A stretch of DNA of 64,000 nucleotides, taken from NCBI GenBank assembly GCA_035502855.1, contig DATJTX010000018.1, forward strand, positions 1 through 64,000, written 5' to 3'. A program made the translations under genes and the position numbers. Shown here one piece after another: positions 20,426 through 29,157 of this stretch. The DNA is from Candidatus Baltobacteraceae bacterium. GTDB lineage: Bacteria; Vulcanimicrobiota; Vulcanimicrobiia; Vulcanimicrobiales; Vulcanimicrobiaceae. The number at the start of each line of letters is the position of its first letter. The first letter of the stretch is position 1. The notes under the pieces were generated by a model. That model saw only the letters and a program-made list of their open reading frames with translations. It was not told the DNA's origin and ran no database searches.

Positions 20426-22431
20426 ACGGCGGCTAGGCTACGAATCGTGGGTGGAACCATGCCCGCCGGGGCCAGCGGCAGCTCCGGCGGCAGCTCGGCG
20501 TAGGTCAGCACGTCCACGCGTATGCCCGAGCGCAGCAGCAGGTCCGAAAGCACGGGCCGCAGCGCGCTGCCGCAGAGCACCGCGGCACGATCGCGTGGAA
20601 CGCGAGCCGCGTAGTCGGCAACCTCGTCGCGCAGCTCGATCGCGCGCTGCGGATCGGGCACAAGATCGTACTCGGCATCGACGACCAGCGGCTCGAGCCG
20701 TTCGATTCCGCGGCGGCGCAGCAGATCGGGAAGAATCACGCGGCGTGCCGACTCGGCCAGTTCGCGCGGATCGCGTGAGGGCGATTCGAGCATCGCCTGC
20801 AGGACGATGACCGGATCGCGCGGCCACGCCTGTTCGCGCAAGAGATGTCCGAACGCTTTGTGCAGCGTCCCGAGCGGAAACGCGTCGGTGCCGAATTCGC
20901 GAATCAACGCGGGCATGCTCGCACGCAAATGTTCGAGCAGCGTTTGCAGCTCCTGCCGTCCGAGCAACTCGCTCGCGTGGCGCCGCACGGTTTCGGCTAC
21001 GTGCGAACCGACGATCGAGATCGGATCGAAAACCAGCGCACCGGCCGAGGCGACGCGCTCGCGGTCGACGGGATCGATCCAGGCGGCGGGCAATCCGTAG
21101 ACCGGTTCGGTTTCAACCTGCAAACCGAGGCCGGCGAGAACGCCGGTGTCCGCGACCGCCATCACCCCTTCGAGTTCGAGCCGCCCGTGCGCGACCTCGC
21201 GATCGCGCACGCGGATCGCATAGGTGTCCGGATCGCGCGCGAGATCGTCGCGCAGACGTACGCCGGGCAAGACCAAACCGATCTCGCCGGCGAGCGCGCG
21301 GCGCACCTCGCCGATCCGGTCGAGCAACGCATCGCACAGCGGCGGCGCGAGCAGATGCGCGAGGTCGGTGCCGACTTCAATCGCCATCGCATCGACGCCG
21401 ACCAAGCTCAACGCCAGTTCGGGCCGGCGCATCGCTTGGCGTTTGGCGCGCTCGTTCGCCGCACGCGAATCCCGGTCCAGACGATTGCGCCGGCGTACCG
21501 CAACCTGCGCCAGCACGAACGCACCGGCACCGAGCGCGAGAAAGAGCGGGCGCGGCAATGCCGGCACGAACGAAAGTACCAGCAGCAGCGCGCCGGCGCT
21601 GCGCAGCACGTCGGGACGCGCAAAGAGCTGCGCCGCCAAGTCCGCTCCGAGCGCACCGTCCGAGGCGACGCGCGTGACCATCATGCCCATCGCGGTCGAG
21701 ATCAGAAACGCGGGAAGCGTCGTTACCAGCGCGTTGCCGATCGAGAGCAGCGCGAAGGTGTCCAGGGCCGCGAGCGGCGAGAGACCTTGATACGCGACGC
21801 CGACGACGATGCCGCCGACGAGATTGAGCGCCACGATCACCAGCGCCGCGACGGCGTCGCCTTTGACGAACTTCCCTGCGCCGTCCATCGCGCCGTAGAA
21901 ATCCGCCTCACGTTGGACCGCGGCGCGTTTGCGCCGCGCACCCTCGGCGTCGAGTGCGCCGGCGTGAACGTCGGCATCGATCGCCATCTGTTTGCCGGGC
22001 ATCGCGTCGAGCGTGAAACGCGCCGCCACTTCGGCCACGCGCTGCGAACCGCTGGCAATGACGATGAATTGGATCGTGATCAAGATCGAAAAGACGATCA
22101 ACCCGACCACGAGGTTGCCGCGCACGACGAATGCGCCGAAGGCCGGAATGATCGCGCCGACCGCGCCCGGCGTCGTACCGGCGGTGAGGATCAGGCGGGT
22201 CGCGGACACGTCGAGCGAGAGGCGGAAGAGCGTGGCGACCAGCAATGCCGGCGCGAACGCGGAGAACTCCAGCGGATCCTCGATGGTTACGGCGAGCAGC
22301 AGCACGAGCGCGGAGCCGAAGATGTTGATTCCGAGCAGGACGTCGAGCAGCGCCGGCGGCAGCGGGACGATCAAGATGCCGACGATCGCCAACAACACCG
22401 CGGCGAAGGCGTACACCGGCACGCGGCTCAT
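20422..22431 (-). CDS. flhA: Flagellar type III export gate protein FlhA
   Basis: 669 residues. The N-terminal half holds eight predicted helices with the family motifs FSAFAPALLVATLFRLSLDVSATR and the FHIPEP-region equivalents VRGNLVVGLIVF and RFTLDAMPGKQMAIDADV. The C-terminal cytoplasmic domain (GLGLQVETEPVYGLPAAWID and later) receives chaperone-substrate complexes. Length is close to normal (about 690). The ATG at 22431 overlaps the flhB stop (ATGA); an open frame continues upstream but is the shadow of flhB. Last gene of the flagellar run. Confidence 0.96.
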   Translation of the reverse strand: MSRVPVYAFAAVLLAIVGILIVPLPPALLDVLLGINIFGSALVLLLAVTIEDPLEFSAFAPALLVATLFRLSLDVSATRLILTAGTTPGAVGAIIPAFGAFVVRGNLVVGLIVFSILITIQFIVIASGSQRVAEVAARFTLDAMPGKQMAIDADVHAGALDAEGARRKRAAVQREADFYGAMDGAGKFVKGDAVAALVIVALNLVGGIVVGVAYQGLSPLAALDTFALLSIGNALVTTLPAFLISTAMGMMVTRVASDGALGADLAAQLFARPDVLRSAGALLLVLSFVPALPRPLFLALGAGAFVLAQVAVRRRNRLDRDSRAANERAKRQAMRRPELALSLVGVDAMAIEVGTDLAHLLAPPLCDALLDRIGEVRRALAGEIGLVLPGVRLRDDLARDPDTYAIRVRDREVAHGRLELEGVMAVADTGVLAGLGLQVETEPVYGLPAAWIDPVDRERVASAGALVFDPISIVGSHVAETVRRHASELLGRQELQTLLEHLRASMPALIREFGTDAFPLGTLHKAFGHLLREQAWPRDPVIVLQAMLESPSRDPRELAESARRVILPDLLRRRGIERLEPLVVDAEYDLVPDPQRAIELRDEVADYAARVPRDRAAVLCGSALRPVLSDLLLRSGIRVDVLTYAELPPELPLAPAGMVPPTIRSLAAV

Positions 22432-23450
22432 GCGCGGCGCTCGAGTGCGCCGCTGCGCAGCAGCGCGGCCACGACTTCGGCCACCGCGACGTAATGGTCG
22501 TAGACGATCGGCTCGCCGACGGCACAATCGCGGTAGAGGCCGCGTGCCAGCGCCACGTTCTCGATCAGCGGCACGCGATGTTCGGCGGCCAACGCACGCA
22601 CGCGCAGCGCTGCCTCGTCGGCGGCACGCACGAGCACCCGCGGCACCGGTACGGCCGGCGGCCGGTATTCGAGCGCCACGGCAACGTGGGTCGGATTCAC
22701 CACCACGAAGGACGCGTCTTTGACGCGTGCGAGCGCGCCGCGAACCAGATTGCGATGCAGCGACTTGCGCCGCCCGCGCGCGAGCGGATCGCCGTCGCTC
22801 TCCTTCAGCTCGCGCTTGAGCTCGGCCAGGCTCATCCGCAATTTGCGCAGCCACGCGCGCCGCGCGACCGCGTATTCGGCGACGGCGAAAAGCAGCCCGA
22901 CGGCTGCGGCCGCGAAGACGACGTGCTGCGCTCCGCTCCACGCAATGCTCGCCACGCTGCGCGGCGCCGGCGCGACCGCGGCAGCGTTCACCAGATCGTG
23001 AAGAGTGGGCACCATCGCCGCCACCGCGAACGTGAACGCTGCCAGCGCGCGGACGCCGTGCGTCGCGGCTTCGCGCGAGAACATGCGCCGCAAACCCTCG
23101 AGCGGCTGCAGCCGCTCGAGCTTCACCGCAACCGGAGCAAAGACGACACCACCGTTTTGCATCGCGCCGCCGAGCGCTCCGCTGAGCGCGGCCAACCCCA
23201 TCGGCAGCAGCGCGAGAACGACCAGCGCAGTGCACGGCAGCGCGGGGACGCTGCCGCCTGCAGCACGCGCCATAGCCTCGCGCGCGAGCGCGCCGATCGG
23301 TGCGGCCAGCACGAGCACCGCAAGCGCGGCTGCGACAAACGCGAGATTCGCAGCGAACTCCGCAGCCCGCGCCACGTTTCCTTCGCGCCGGGCCTTGGCG
23401 ATCCGCGACGGCGGCGCTTCGAAGGTTTTCTCACCCGCATCGCCGCTCAC
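22428..23450 (-). CDS. flhB: Flagellar export switch protein FlhB
   Basis: 340 residues, GTG start in a GTGA overlap with fliR. The N-terminal EKTFEAPPSRIAKARREG matches the FlhB family start (EKTE.PT..R...AR..G). Four membrane helices follow, then the cytoplasmic domain with the self-cleavage motif VVNPTHVAVALEY; NPTH is intact, so the autocleaved substrate-specificity switch should work. Length is near normal (350-380). Confidence 0.96.
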   Translation of the reverse strand: MSGDAGEKTFEAPPSRIAKARREGNVARAAEFAANLAFVAAALAVLVLAAPIGALAREAMARAAGGSVPALPCTALVVLALLPMGLAALSGALGGAMQNGGVVFAPVAVKLERLQPLEGLRRMFSREAATHGVRALAAFTFAVAAMVPTLHDLVNAAAVAPAPRSVASIAWSGAQHVVFAAAAVGLLFAVAEYAVARRAWLRKLRMSLAELKRELKESDGDPLARGRRKSLHRNLVRGALARVKDASFVVVNPTHVAVALEYRPPAVPVPRVLVRAADEAALRVRALAAEHRVPLIENVALARGLYRDCAVGEPIVYDHYVAVAEVVAALLRSGALERRA

Positions 23451-24160
23451 GGTCGCGCTCCCGGATAGAGAAGGATCGGATGCGCCGCGCGGGCTGCGAG
23501 CAGCGGAATCGAAACCGCCGTTACCAGCAGCACCGCGCCGAAAACCAGCGGAAACGAGAGCGAGAAGCCGGCAAACCGCGGGATCGTCCGCGAGAGCGCG
23601 GCCAGCGCGATCTGCACGACGAAGGCCAGCGCGATCGACGGCGCCGCGACCGCGAACGCAACGAGCACGATCGTGCTCGCGAGCGACGCCGCGAACGCCA
23701 GCCACGCATGCGGATCGAACGGCGCGCCGGGCGGGATACGCTCGAAACTCTCCGCCAAGGCGAGGATCGTCAAGCGATAGGCGCCGAGCAGAAAATATCC
23801 GCCGGTAAACGCGATCGACCAGATGCGCCCGAAGCCGCTCGGTGCGACCAGCTGCACGTTGGGCGCGATCGCTTTCACGCCGACGTAATCGTCGAGCATG
23901 CGACCGCCGGCGTACGCACCGTCGTAGAGCAGGGAGGCGCCCATGCCGATCGCGCTGCCGAGGAGGAACTCGACGACGAGCGCGATCGCCAAGGCGATTC
24001 CAGCGAGATGCGTTGCCCGTACGCCCGGCGCAATCGCGACGGTGAGCAACAGCGCGATCCCGGCGCGCAGCGGATGCGGCACGCTCGGGTGCGAGAACCC
24101 CGGTGCGCGCGCGGCAAATCCGGCGCAGCGCGCAAAGACGAGCAGCACGGATGCGGTCAC
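23447..24160 (-). CDS. fliR: Flagellar export membrane protein FliR
   Basis: 237 residues, GTG start in a GTGA overlap with fliQ. Six or so hydrophobic helices, with the family-typical LVVEFLLGSAIGMGASLLYDG and YVGVKAIAPNVQLVAPSG-like loops. Slightly shorter than usual (about 255). Together with FliP and FliQ it forms the export gate core. Confidence 0.92.
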   Translation of the reverse strand: MTASVLLVFARCAGFAARAPGFSHPSVPHPLRAGIALLLTVAIAPGVRATHLAGIALAIALVVEFLLGSAIGMGASLLYDGAYAGGRMLDDYVGVKAIAPNVQLVAPSGFGRIWSIAFTGGYFLLGAYRLTILALAESFERIPPGAPFDPHAWLAFAASLASTIVLVAFAVAAPSIALAFVVQIALAALSRTIPRFAGFSLSFPLVFGAVLLVTAVSIPLLAARAAHPILLYPGARP

Positions 24161-24426
24161 GAACCGTGAACCAGCGCCGGAATCGCCGCGATCGCGTCTC
24201 GAAACAGCGCGGCGCACGCGTGCAGGCCGAACGCGCCGAACAACGCAACCATCAGGCCGACTGCGAGCACTTTGGGCAAGAGCGTGAGCGTCTGCTCCTG
24301 CACCTGCGTGGCCGCCTGCACGATGGCGACGGCCGTTCCGACCGTCGCCGCTATCGTAAGGACGGGAACGCAGAGCACGGCGGCCAGAATCATCGTCTCG
24401 CGCAGGAGCGCATCGAAGGCCTCCAT
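24157..24426 (-). CDS. fliQ: Flagellar export membrane protein FliQ
   Basis: 89 residues with two membrane helices (ILAAVLCVPVLTIAATVGTAV and LAVGLMVALFGAFG). The loop IVQAATQVQEQTLTLLPKVL is the FliQ family hallmark. Normally fliQ directly follows fliP; here metF, a methyltransferase and two inserted blocks separate them. Confidence 0.95.
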   Translation of the reverse strand: MEAFDALLRETMILAAVLCVPVLTIAATVGTAVAIVQAATQVQEQTLTLLPKVLAVGLMVALFGAFGLHACAALFRDAIAAIPALVHGS

Positions 24427-24479
24427 CCCTTCGACGCTAGAGGCGCGACGTTACCGCGATGTTGCCGGGTTAGAGACGA

Positions 24480-25145
24480 TCAAACGACGAGCGCGAGCGC
24501 CAGGCCGTCGTGCCCTTTATGCCCGAGCGTCTGCAGCGCGGTCGCCTGCAAACGGGGCTCGCTCGCCATCATCTTCAAGACGGCGCGGGTACCGATCACG
24601 TCGGGGTCGCGGCTGTTCGCGTCGATCACCGATCCGTTGCGCACGACGTTGTCGACGACGATCAGCGTACCGCTGCGCGAGAGTTCGAGCGCACGGCGCA
24701 GGTACCGCGGATTGTTTTCCTTGTCCGCGTCGATGAAGATCAGATCGAAGGGCTCGGCCTTCGCGCCGACCAGATGCGCAAGCATCTCGAGCGCGGGCGC
24801 AACCTCCACGGCCACGATATCCGCGAGGCCCGCCGCGGCGACGTTGTCGCGCGCCACCGCCGCATGCTCGGGATCGATTTCGAGCGAGATCAGCACGCCG
24901 TCGCGGGGGAGCGCGCGCGCCATCCATATCGCGCTGTAGCCGCCGAGCGTCCCGATCTCCAGAATGCGCCGCGCGCCGCGCAGGCGCGCGAGCAGATACA
25001 AGAGCTTCCCCTGCGTTGCCGAGACCGCAATCGGCGGTAGACCCGCCGCTGCACTGGTCGCGAGCGCGCGTTCGAACGCCGGATCATCGCCGACGAAAAG
25101 CTCGGCCAGGTAGGTATCGACGTCGTAGCCGCGATCGGTGCTCAC
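24480..25145 (-). CDS. Class I SAM-dependent O-methyltransferase (catechol/caffeoyl-CoA OMT family)
   Basis: 221 residues, GTG start overlapping the metF stop (GTGA). The SAM-binding motif is EIGTLGGYSAIWMA; the acidic post-beta2 residue is in ISLEIDPEHA; LIFIDADKENNPRYL and LIVVDNVVRNG carry the metal-binding aspartates of the cation-dependent OMT family. Placed between metF and fliQ inside the flagellar locus, so it is probably cotranscribed with export genes. Substrate unknown. Confidence 0.9.
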   Translation of the reverse strand: MSTDRGYDVDTYLAELFVGDDPAFERALATSAAAGLPPIAVSATQGKLLYLLARLRGARRILEIGTLGGYSAIWMARALPRDGVLISLEIDPEHAAVARDNVAAAGLADIVAVEVAPALEMLAHLVGAKAEPFDLIFIDADKENNPRYLRRALELSRSGTLIVVDNVVRNGSVIDANSRDPDVIGTRAVLKMMASEPRLQATALQTLGHKGHDGLALALVV

Positions 25146-26041
25146 CGCAGTGCTCCGAAGCTCGCGCGCCACGCGCTGCCGGCGATCAACGCGGACACGA
25201 TCGCGCGCGTCGCCGGCGAACGGTTGAGCGTGTAAAAGTGAATGCCCGGCGCGCCGCGCCCGAGCAGCTCGGTCGCCTGTAGGGCAGCGTACGCCACGCC
25301 CAAATCCTCGACGGCCTTCGCTTCCTGGTGACGAAGTTCGAGTTCGCGCAACAGCTTCGGCGGGATCGTCGCGCCGATCGCCTGCGTAAAACGCGAAACC
25401 TGCTGATAGTTCGTGATCGGCATGAGCCCCGGGATGATCGGAACGCCGATGCCGATTCCGCGCGCCCGCGTCTCGAATTCGGTGAAGCGCTCGTTGTTGA
25501 AAAACAACTGCGAGATCAGAAAATCGGCGCCCGCGTCGACCTTTTCTTTCAAGTGCATGAGGTCGGTCTGCGGGCTCGGCGCCTCGGCGTGCGTTTCGGG
25601 ATAGCACGCCGCGCCGATACAAAAATCGTAGTTGCGGCGCAGCATCGCGATCAGATCGCTCGCGTGCGCGAATCCGCCCACCGGAGCTTCGAAGGTGGTC
25701 GAGCCTTTGGGCGGATCTCCGCGCAGCGCGAGCACGTTCTCGATCCCGCCGCGCGCCAAGTCGTCGAAGATCGCGCGCAGCTCGGCGCGCGTAGAGCCCA
25801 CGCAGGTGACGTGAGCCATCACGGTCAGCCCGATGTCGCGCTGGATCGTTTTCGCCAGCGTAACCGTTCGCTCGCGGGCTGAGCCGCCCGCGCCGTAGGT
25901 GATCGAAACGAACGCCGGACGCAGCGGCGCGAGCAACTCGATCGTCGCCAGGAGCGCGCGCGAGCCCTCGTCGTCTTTCGGCGGAAAGAACTCGAACGAG
26001 AAAAACGGCCGCAGCGTCGCCAGGGCATCCGAAATGCGCAC
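25142..26041 (-). CDS. metF: Methylenetetrahydrofolate reductase
   Basis: 299 residues, GTG start. FAD-dependent TIM barrel: SFEFFPPKDDEG (catalytic Glu), VSITYGAGGS, HVTCVGSTRAEL, LRGDPP, AACYPETH, DFLISQLFFNNERF and PGLMPI are all present. Reduces 5,10-methylene-THF to 5-methyl-THF for methionine synthesis. It starts 13 bp after a copy of the fliP 3' end, which suggests that fliP once lay directly upstream. Confidence 0.96.
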   Translation of the reverse strand: MRISDALATLRPFFSFEFFPPKDDEGSRALLATIELLAPLRPAFVSITYGAGGSARERTVTLAKTIQRDIGLTVMAHVTCVGSTRAELRAIFDDLARGGIENVLALRGDPPKGSTTFEAPVGGFAHASDLIAMLRRNYDFCIGAACYPETHAEAPSPQTDLMHLKEKVDAGADFLISQLFFNNERFTEFETRARGIGIGVPIIPGLMPITNYQQVSRFTQAIGATIPPKLLRELELRHQEAKAVEDLGVAYAALQATELLGRGAPGIHFYTLNRSPATRAIVSALIAGSAWRASFGALR

Positions 26042-26053
26042 GATCCTACTGCT

Positions 26054-26086
26054 TTATCTGAAGCTAGCCGCGACGCCTCCGGCGAC
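26054..26086 (-). repeat. Orphan fliP 3'-end copy 3
   Basis: Read on the minus strand the last nine codons translate as GGVAASFR-stop, the exact end of FliP, with VA before them in place of LIC. Over these 27 bases, 24 match copy 2 (27428-27472) and 19 match the real fliP end; every difference is synonymous. It directly follows the TAA of the beta-propeller gene and lies just upstream of metF. Confidence 0.85.
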
Positions 26087-27415
26087 TTATATATTCGGCT
26101 GAGGCGGAACGAGGACCACGTTCGAGTCGCGCAAGAGCTGCGTTGAGATGCCGGCCGGAACGCCGAGCGCCGTCAGATCTTGCGGCCGGTCGAAGTGACC
26201 GTTCGTAACGAAAAGGGGCGCCCAACCACCGGCGCGGCGCTGCATCAACGTTGCTGCATTGCCGTTTTCATCACTCCAGGCCACGACCGCGAAATTTTGA
26301 TCCACGCTGAGGGCGTCCGCTCGAACCTGTTGCATATTGTAGGAATTTCGCGGCACAAGGGTGCGTTGCCACGCCTGAACTATTTCCGCCTCCTGCGCCG
26401 TCAATGGGGCGATGATGGGGTGCGGTTCCCGGCTGACCTGCGGGCCAAAGACGCCCAACTTCTCGGATTGCGCGTTTGCAAACCAAAGGTCACCGAGATC
26501 GTCCTCCGTCATCCCCCAAACGTCGAAGGCGTTGAACGGCAACCGATACTGCGTAATGTTGCCTGACCGCTCTATACGCGCGATGATGCACGCCCCGTTG
26601 TACGTCATCCAGGCGCTGCCGTCCGTGCCGGCGGCGAGAATCAGGGGCCCCAAAGCCGACTCGGGCAACCGGTAGCGGACGAGTCGATCCGGCGTCGTGA
26701 ACCGCCAGATTTCGGGATCACGACCCCTCGTTACATAGACGGTCATCCACCAGGAGCCGGTCCCGGCCGGAACCATGTTCCTGATGCCTGCGACCGACTT
26801 GGGCAGCGGGACCACAAAACGCCGCGCGGCTCCGGTGCTCGATAGGTGAACGATTGCGTCGTCCTGCAGCACCCACACCGTCCCATCCGGATCGACGTCG
26901 ATGCTGCGTACGAATTCGGTTGGCGGCCCCGGCAGCGAGAACTCCCTGATCGTGCCGGCGCCGTCGATGTGCGCCACGCGGTGCGCCGCGAATTCGGAAA
27001 CCCACGCCCCGCCATGCGCGTCGCTAGCAATCGACCAAAGGAAAGCGTCTTTTCGCGGCAATCGGAAGAGCGTGATGCGCCCGCCCTGCCTGATATATCC
27101 GACGCGGTTGCGCGATCCGTCTCGTGTCTGCGTCTGCGTGAACCACACCTTTCCGTCGTCCGCCGTGGCGAGGGCTTGTATCTGTTCCTGAGCACCGGGA
27201 ACCGGATAGACGTGCAGGGTCCCGTCGGCACGAAGCTCGCCGATTCGCGTTCCGGCGTCGTGCGCAAACCAGACGTCATTCTTGCGATCGACGGCGATCG
27301 GTCCCGGCACGAACTCGACGGCGGGCAGCGCATATTGGCGGACCGGGAAACCGCTCACGCTCGAGATGTGCCCGGCGATCAACCCGATTGTGGCGAGTCC
27401 CGTCAGCAAGAGCAT
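26087..27415 (-). CDS. Vgb/NHL-like beta-propeller protein, membrane-anchored or secreted
   Basis: 442 residues. Hydrophobic N-terminus (MLLLTGLATIGLIAGH) is a signal peptide or anchor. At least six blade repeats of the streptogramin-lyase/NHL type follow, with motifs such as GPIAVDRKNDVWFAH, LATADDGKVWFTQ, VDPDGTVWVLQ and MTEDDLGDLWFANA. Catalytic His residues of true Vgb lyases could not be assigned, so lyase activity is not claimed. The last ~100 residues are not propeller-like. The gene lies exactly between two orphan fliP tails, so it was probably inserted as a unit; its GC content looks a little lower than that of its neighbours. Confidence 0.7.
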   Translation of the reverse strand: MLLLTGLATIGLIAGHISSVSGFPVRQYALPAVEFVPGPIAVDRKNDVWFAHDAGTRIGELRADGTLHVYPVPGAQEQIQALATADDGKVWFTQTQTRDGSRNRVGYIRQGGRITLFRLPRKDAFLWSIASDAHGGAWVSEFAAHRVAHIDGAGTIREFSLPGPPTEFVRSIDVDPDGTVWVLQDDAIVHLSSTGAARRFVVPLPKSVAGIRNMVPAGTGSWWMTVYVTRGRDPEIWRFTTPDRLVRYRLPESALGPLILAAGTDGSAWMTYNGACIIARIERSGNITQYRLPFNAFDVWGMTEDDLGDLWFANAQSEKLGVFGPQVSREPHPIIAPLTAQEAEIVQAWQRTLVPRNSYNMQQVRADALSVDQNFAVVAWSDENGNAATLMQRRAGGWAPLFVTNGHFDRPQDLTALGVPAGISTQLLRDSNVVLVPPQPNI

Positions 27416-27427
27416 TTCCGGATCGTC

Positions 27428-27472
27428 TTATCTAAAGCTGGCGGCGACGCCTCCGCATATCAACGCCCAGCC
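27428..27472 (-). repeat. Orphan fliP 3'-end copy 2
   Basis: On the minus strand these 15 codons translate as GWALICGGVAASFR-stop, identical in protein to the end of FliP at 29886-29930. At DNA level 34 of 45 bases match; all 11 differences, including TAA versus TGA, are synonymous. The codons before it are not fliP-like. It ends the block that contains the toxin-antitoxin genes and precedes the beta-propeller gene by 12 bp. Confidence 0.92.
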
Positions 27473-27551
27473 GGGAGCTGCATGATACGACCGGCTTTTC
27501 TCGTCACATCCGGAGCGTGCTCGACTCCGCCGTTGTGGCGAATCTCGATTC

Positions 27552-28427
27552 TTACTTGGCGGATATCGCGAGGATCACGCCCGCGGCCCGCGCCGCGCCC
27601 GCCACGTAAAAGAGATCGGATTGCGTCGAGTCGTAAACCACGGTGATCGCCTCGGATTTGTGACCCTCTGCAAAATCCAGAAGCCCGAGCTCGAACGTCC
27701 AGTAGTTGGCGCCTGCAGCAGGCGCACATCCGTAGGCGGCGAGGAAGGCGTCTCTCGCGGTTGCGTACTGCCCTTTCGATGCTTCCTGTAGGCCGATGAG
27801 TGTTTCGGCGTCGGCTCCCGCCGTTACGTCGCCGGAGCTCGCGTGCCGTTGAAGCTCGGCCCCATCTGCAGTGAGTTCGTATTTGAAGATTCCTGGGGAC
27901 GGCCCATCGCGGACGATCGCGTCGAGCTTCGGGTCATCGCCATCCGGGTCATAGCGAAGAAACACGCGCAGCGTTTCTATGGCATGGCGAGTATCGCCGA
28001 TACTGAAGTAGAAACCAGCAAGCTCAAAGACGTACTGTGCTACGTAAAAGTCCGAATGCGCCGATCGGAAGAGCGACAACGCTCGAGCGTATGCCCGCCG
28101 TGCTGCAAGGGGCCGACCTTGGTTGTAGGCCAGATTGCCAGCCTGGAGATACCGTATCGCCGAGGCGAGTTTGGTATCAAAGCGTGAAGAGAGCCGCCCA
28201 TCGACCCAAACCGGGTGTTGGTCGTCCGCATAATGCTCCCATGGCCCTGCTTGCGGAACCTCGAACCGAGCACGACGAGGCACCAGGGATATGCGTGCGC
28301 ACGGGGTGCCCGCACCGTTAGCGGGTGCGGTATCTGCAAGGGTCGTTTCGTGGCCGCGCTGTTGCCGCGCACAGGCAACGCCGGCCGCACAGACGATGAG
28401 CACCCCGACCCAAACGAGTAAACGCAT
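27552..28427 (-). CDS. Secreted protein of unknown function with TPR-like helices
   Basis: 291 residues. Signal peptide or lipoprotein signal at residues 1-20 (VLIVCAAGVACA); the lipobox is imperfect. The middle has helical repeats resembling TPRs: YLQAGNLAYNQGRPLAARRAYARAL and a second FYFSIGDTRHAIETLRVFLRYDP. No catalytic motif recognised. Lies in the inserted block between fliP tail copies 1 and 2, transcribed in the same direction as the flagellar genes. Possibly a cargo gene; function unknown. Confidence 0.65.
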   Translation of the reverse strand: MRLLVWVGVLIVCAAGVACARQQRGHETTLADTAPANGAGTPCARISLVPRRARFEVPQAGPWEHYADDQHPVWVDGRLSSRFDTKLASAIRYLQAGNLAYNQGRPLAARRAYARALSLFRSAHSDFYVAQYVFELAGFYFSIGDTRHAIETLRVFLRYDPDGDDPKLDAIVRDGPSPGIFKYELTADGAELQRHASSGDVTAGADAETLIGLQEASKGQYATARDAFLAAYGCAPAAGANYWTFELGLLDFAEGHKSEAITVVYDSTQSDLFYVAGAARAAGVILAISAK

Positions 28428-28623
28428 CCTATTCGCGCATATTAGGGCAATTACACCCGAGACACTGCAACGCGCCGTTTACTCCTAACGAAGTGGCTGC
28501 TCACAGGACACGATCCGGATCCTCGACTTCGAAGTCACCCGTCTGGGGCCCCCATGATGTGAAAATGCTACCTACCTTAAAGTCGCAGAGGGTACGCAAG
28601 ATGAGTCGAGAGAACGCGTTCCC
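28428..28623. other. Divergent intergenic region upstream of hicA
   Basis: About 195 bp between the divergent unknown secreted protein and hicA. It is AT-richer than the surroundings in the part before hicA (AAAATGCTACCTACC, CTTAAAG). It should hold the hicAB promoter and autoregulatory site, but no clear -35/-10 pair was found. A short GGGGCCCCC run near 28547 recalls the core of the intercistronic repeats but lacks the rest. Confidence 0.3.
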
Positions 28624-28824
28624 ATGCCGCCACGCGTACGCGAAGTCGTTGCTCGCCTACTGGATTCTGGCTATGTCCTGAAGCGGCGGGGGAAAGGTGA
28701 CCACTCGGTCTACTACAACCCCGAAACGGGCGACCAGATCACCATCGACGGCGGACCAAATCACGAGATGCCGAAGGCCGTCTGGCGGAAGCTTCAAAAA
28801 CGATTAGGATGGAGGGACGAATGA
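28624..28824 (+). CDS. HicA-family mRNA interferase toxin
   Basis: 66 residues. HicA double-stranded-RNA-binding-like fold: REVVARLLDSGYVLKRRGKGDHSVYYNP, with the catalytic His in GDHSVYY, then ITIDGGPNHEMPKAVWRKLQKRLGW. Length matches HicA (55-70). Cleaves mRNA when not bound by its partner. The stop overlaps the start of the next gene (ATGA), the usual hicA-hicB order. Confidence 0.8.
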   Translation: MPPRVREVVARLLDSGYVLKRRGKGDHSVYYNPETGDQITIDGGPNHEMPKAVWRKLQKRLGWRDE

Positions 28825-29054
28825 AGACCGTTGCCGTGCGGATCGACTACGATCCCGATACAAGGACCTATGGGGCTACCTCGGACGAACTCCCTGACGT
28901 CTATGCCGTCAGCAACGATCGCGATGACGTGCTTGCGCGGTTCGTGCGCGCAGCACGGCTTCATCTCGAGGCCTTACGTGAACGCGGCGAGCAGCCTCGG
29001 CCTCTCGCGAACGCCGAGTTCGTTACCGTCGCTATCGAAGTCGACGCTGCTTAG
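28821..29054 (+). CDS. HicB-like antitoxin
   Basis: 77 residues from the ATG at 28821 that overlaps the hicA stop. VRIDYDPDTRTYGATSDELP is the typical HicB partial RNase-H-like strand pair, followed by ARFVRAARLHLEALRERGE. The C-terminal DNA-binding part found in long HicB proteins is missing, so transcriptional control may be weak or shared. Confidence 0.75.
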   Translation: MKTVAVRIDYDPDTRTYGATSDELPDVYAVSNDRDDVLARFVRAARLHLEALRERGEQPRPLANAEFVTVAIEVDAA

Positions 29055-29157
29055 CGTGGGGAGTGTCGTCACAGGCTGCATTTCCGGGGTTTCTCGCCAA
29101 GTGGTATCGCGCGGCTCCGCTAGCCGTCCCAGAATCACGAACCCATCGGGAGGGGAG

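Noticed and set aside
20845-22494. Plus-strand open frame of about 550 codons opposite flhA
   Set aside because: High-GC shadow frame; flhA on the other strand has all family motifs. The same holds for long plus-strand frames at 13605-15248, 16307-17623, 33370-34773 and 39716-41287.
22432-23235. N-terminal extension of flhA through flhB
   Set aside because: The in-frame extension has no similarity to FlhA and lies wholly inside flhB; the ATGA overlap at 22428-22431 is the normal start.
26087-27415. Assigning the beta-propeller gene as virginiamycin B lyase
   Set aside because: The blade motifs fit the fold, but the catalytic residues could not be identified and the fold is shared by many non-lyases.
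28540-28560. GGGGCCCCC run before hicA as another intercistronic repeat copy
   Set aside because: Only the short GC core is present; no hairpin arms, no GGAGCGCC end, and it is not before a minus-strand gene.
29055-29157. Possible small RNA or att site between hicB and higA
   Set aside because: No convincing hairpin, promoter or repeat was found in this 103-bp stretch.
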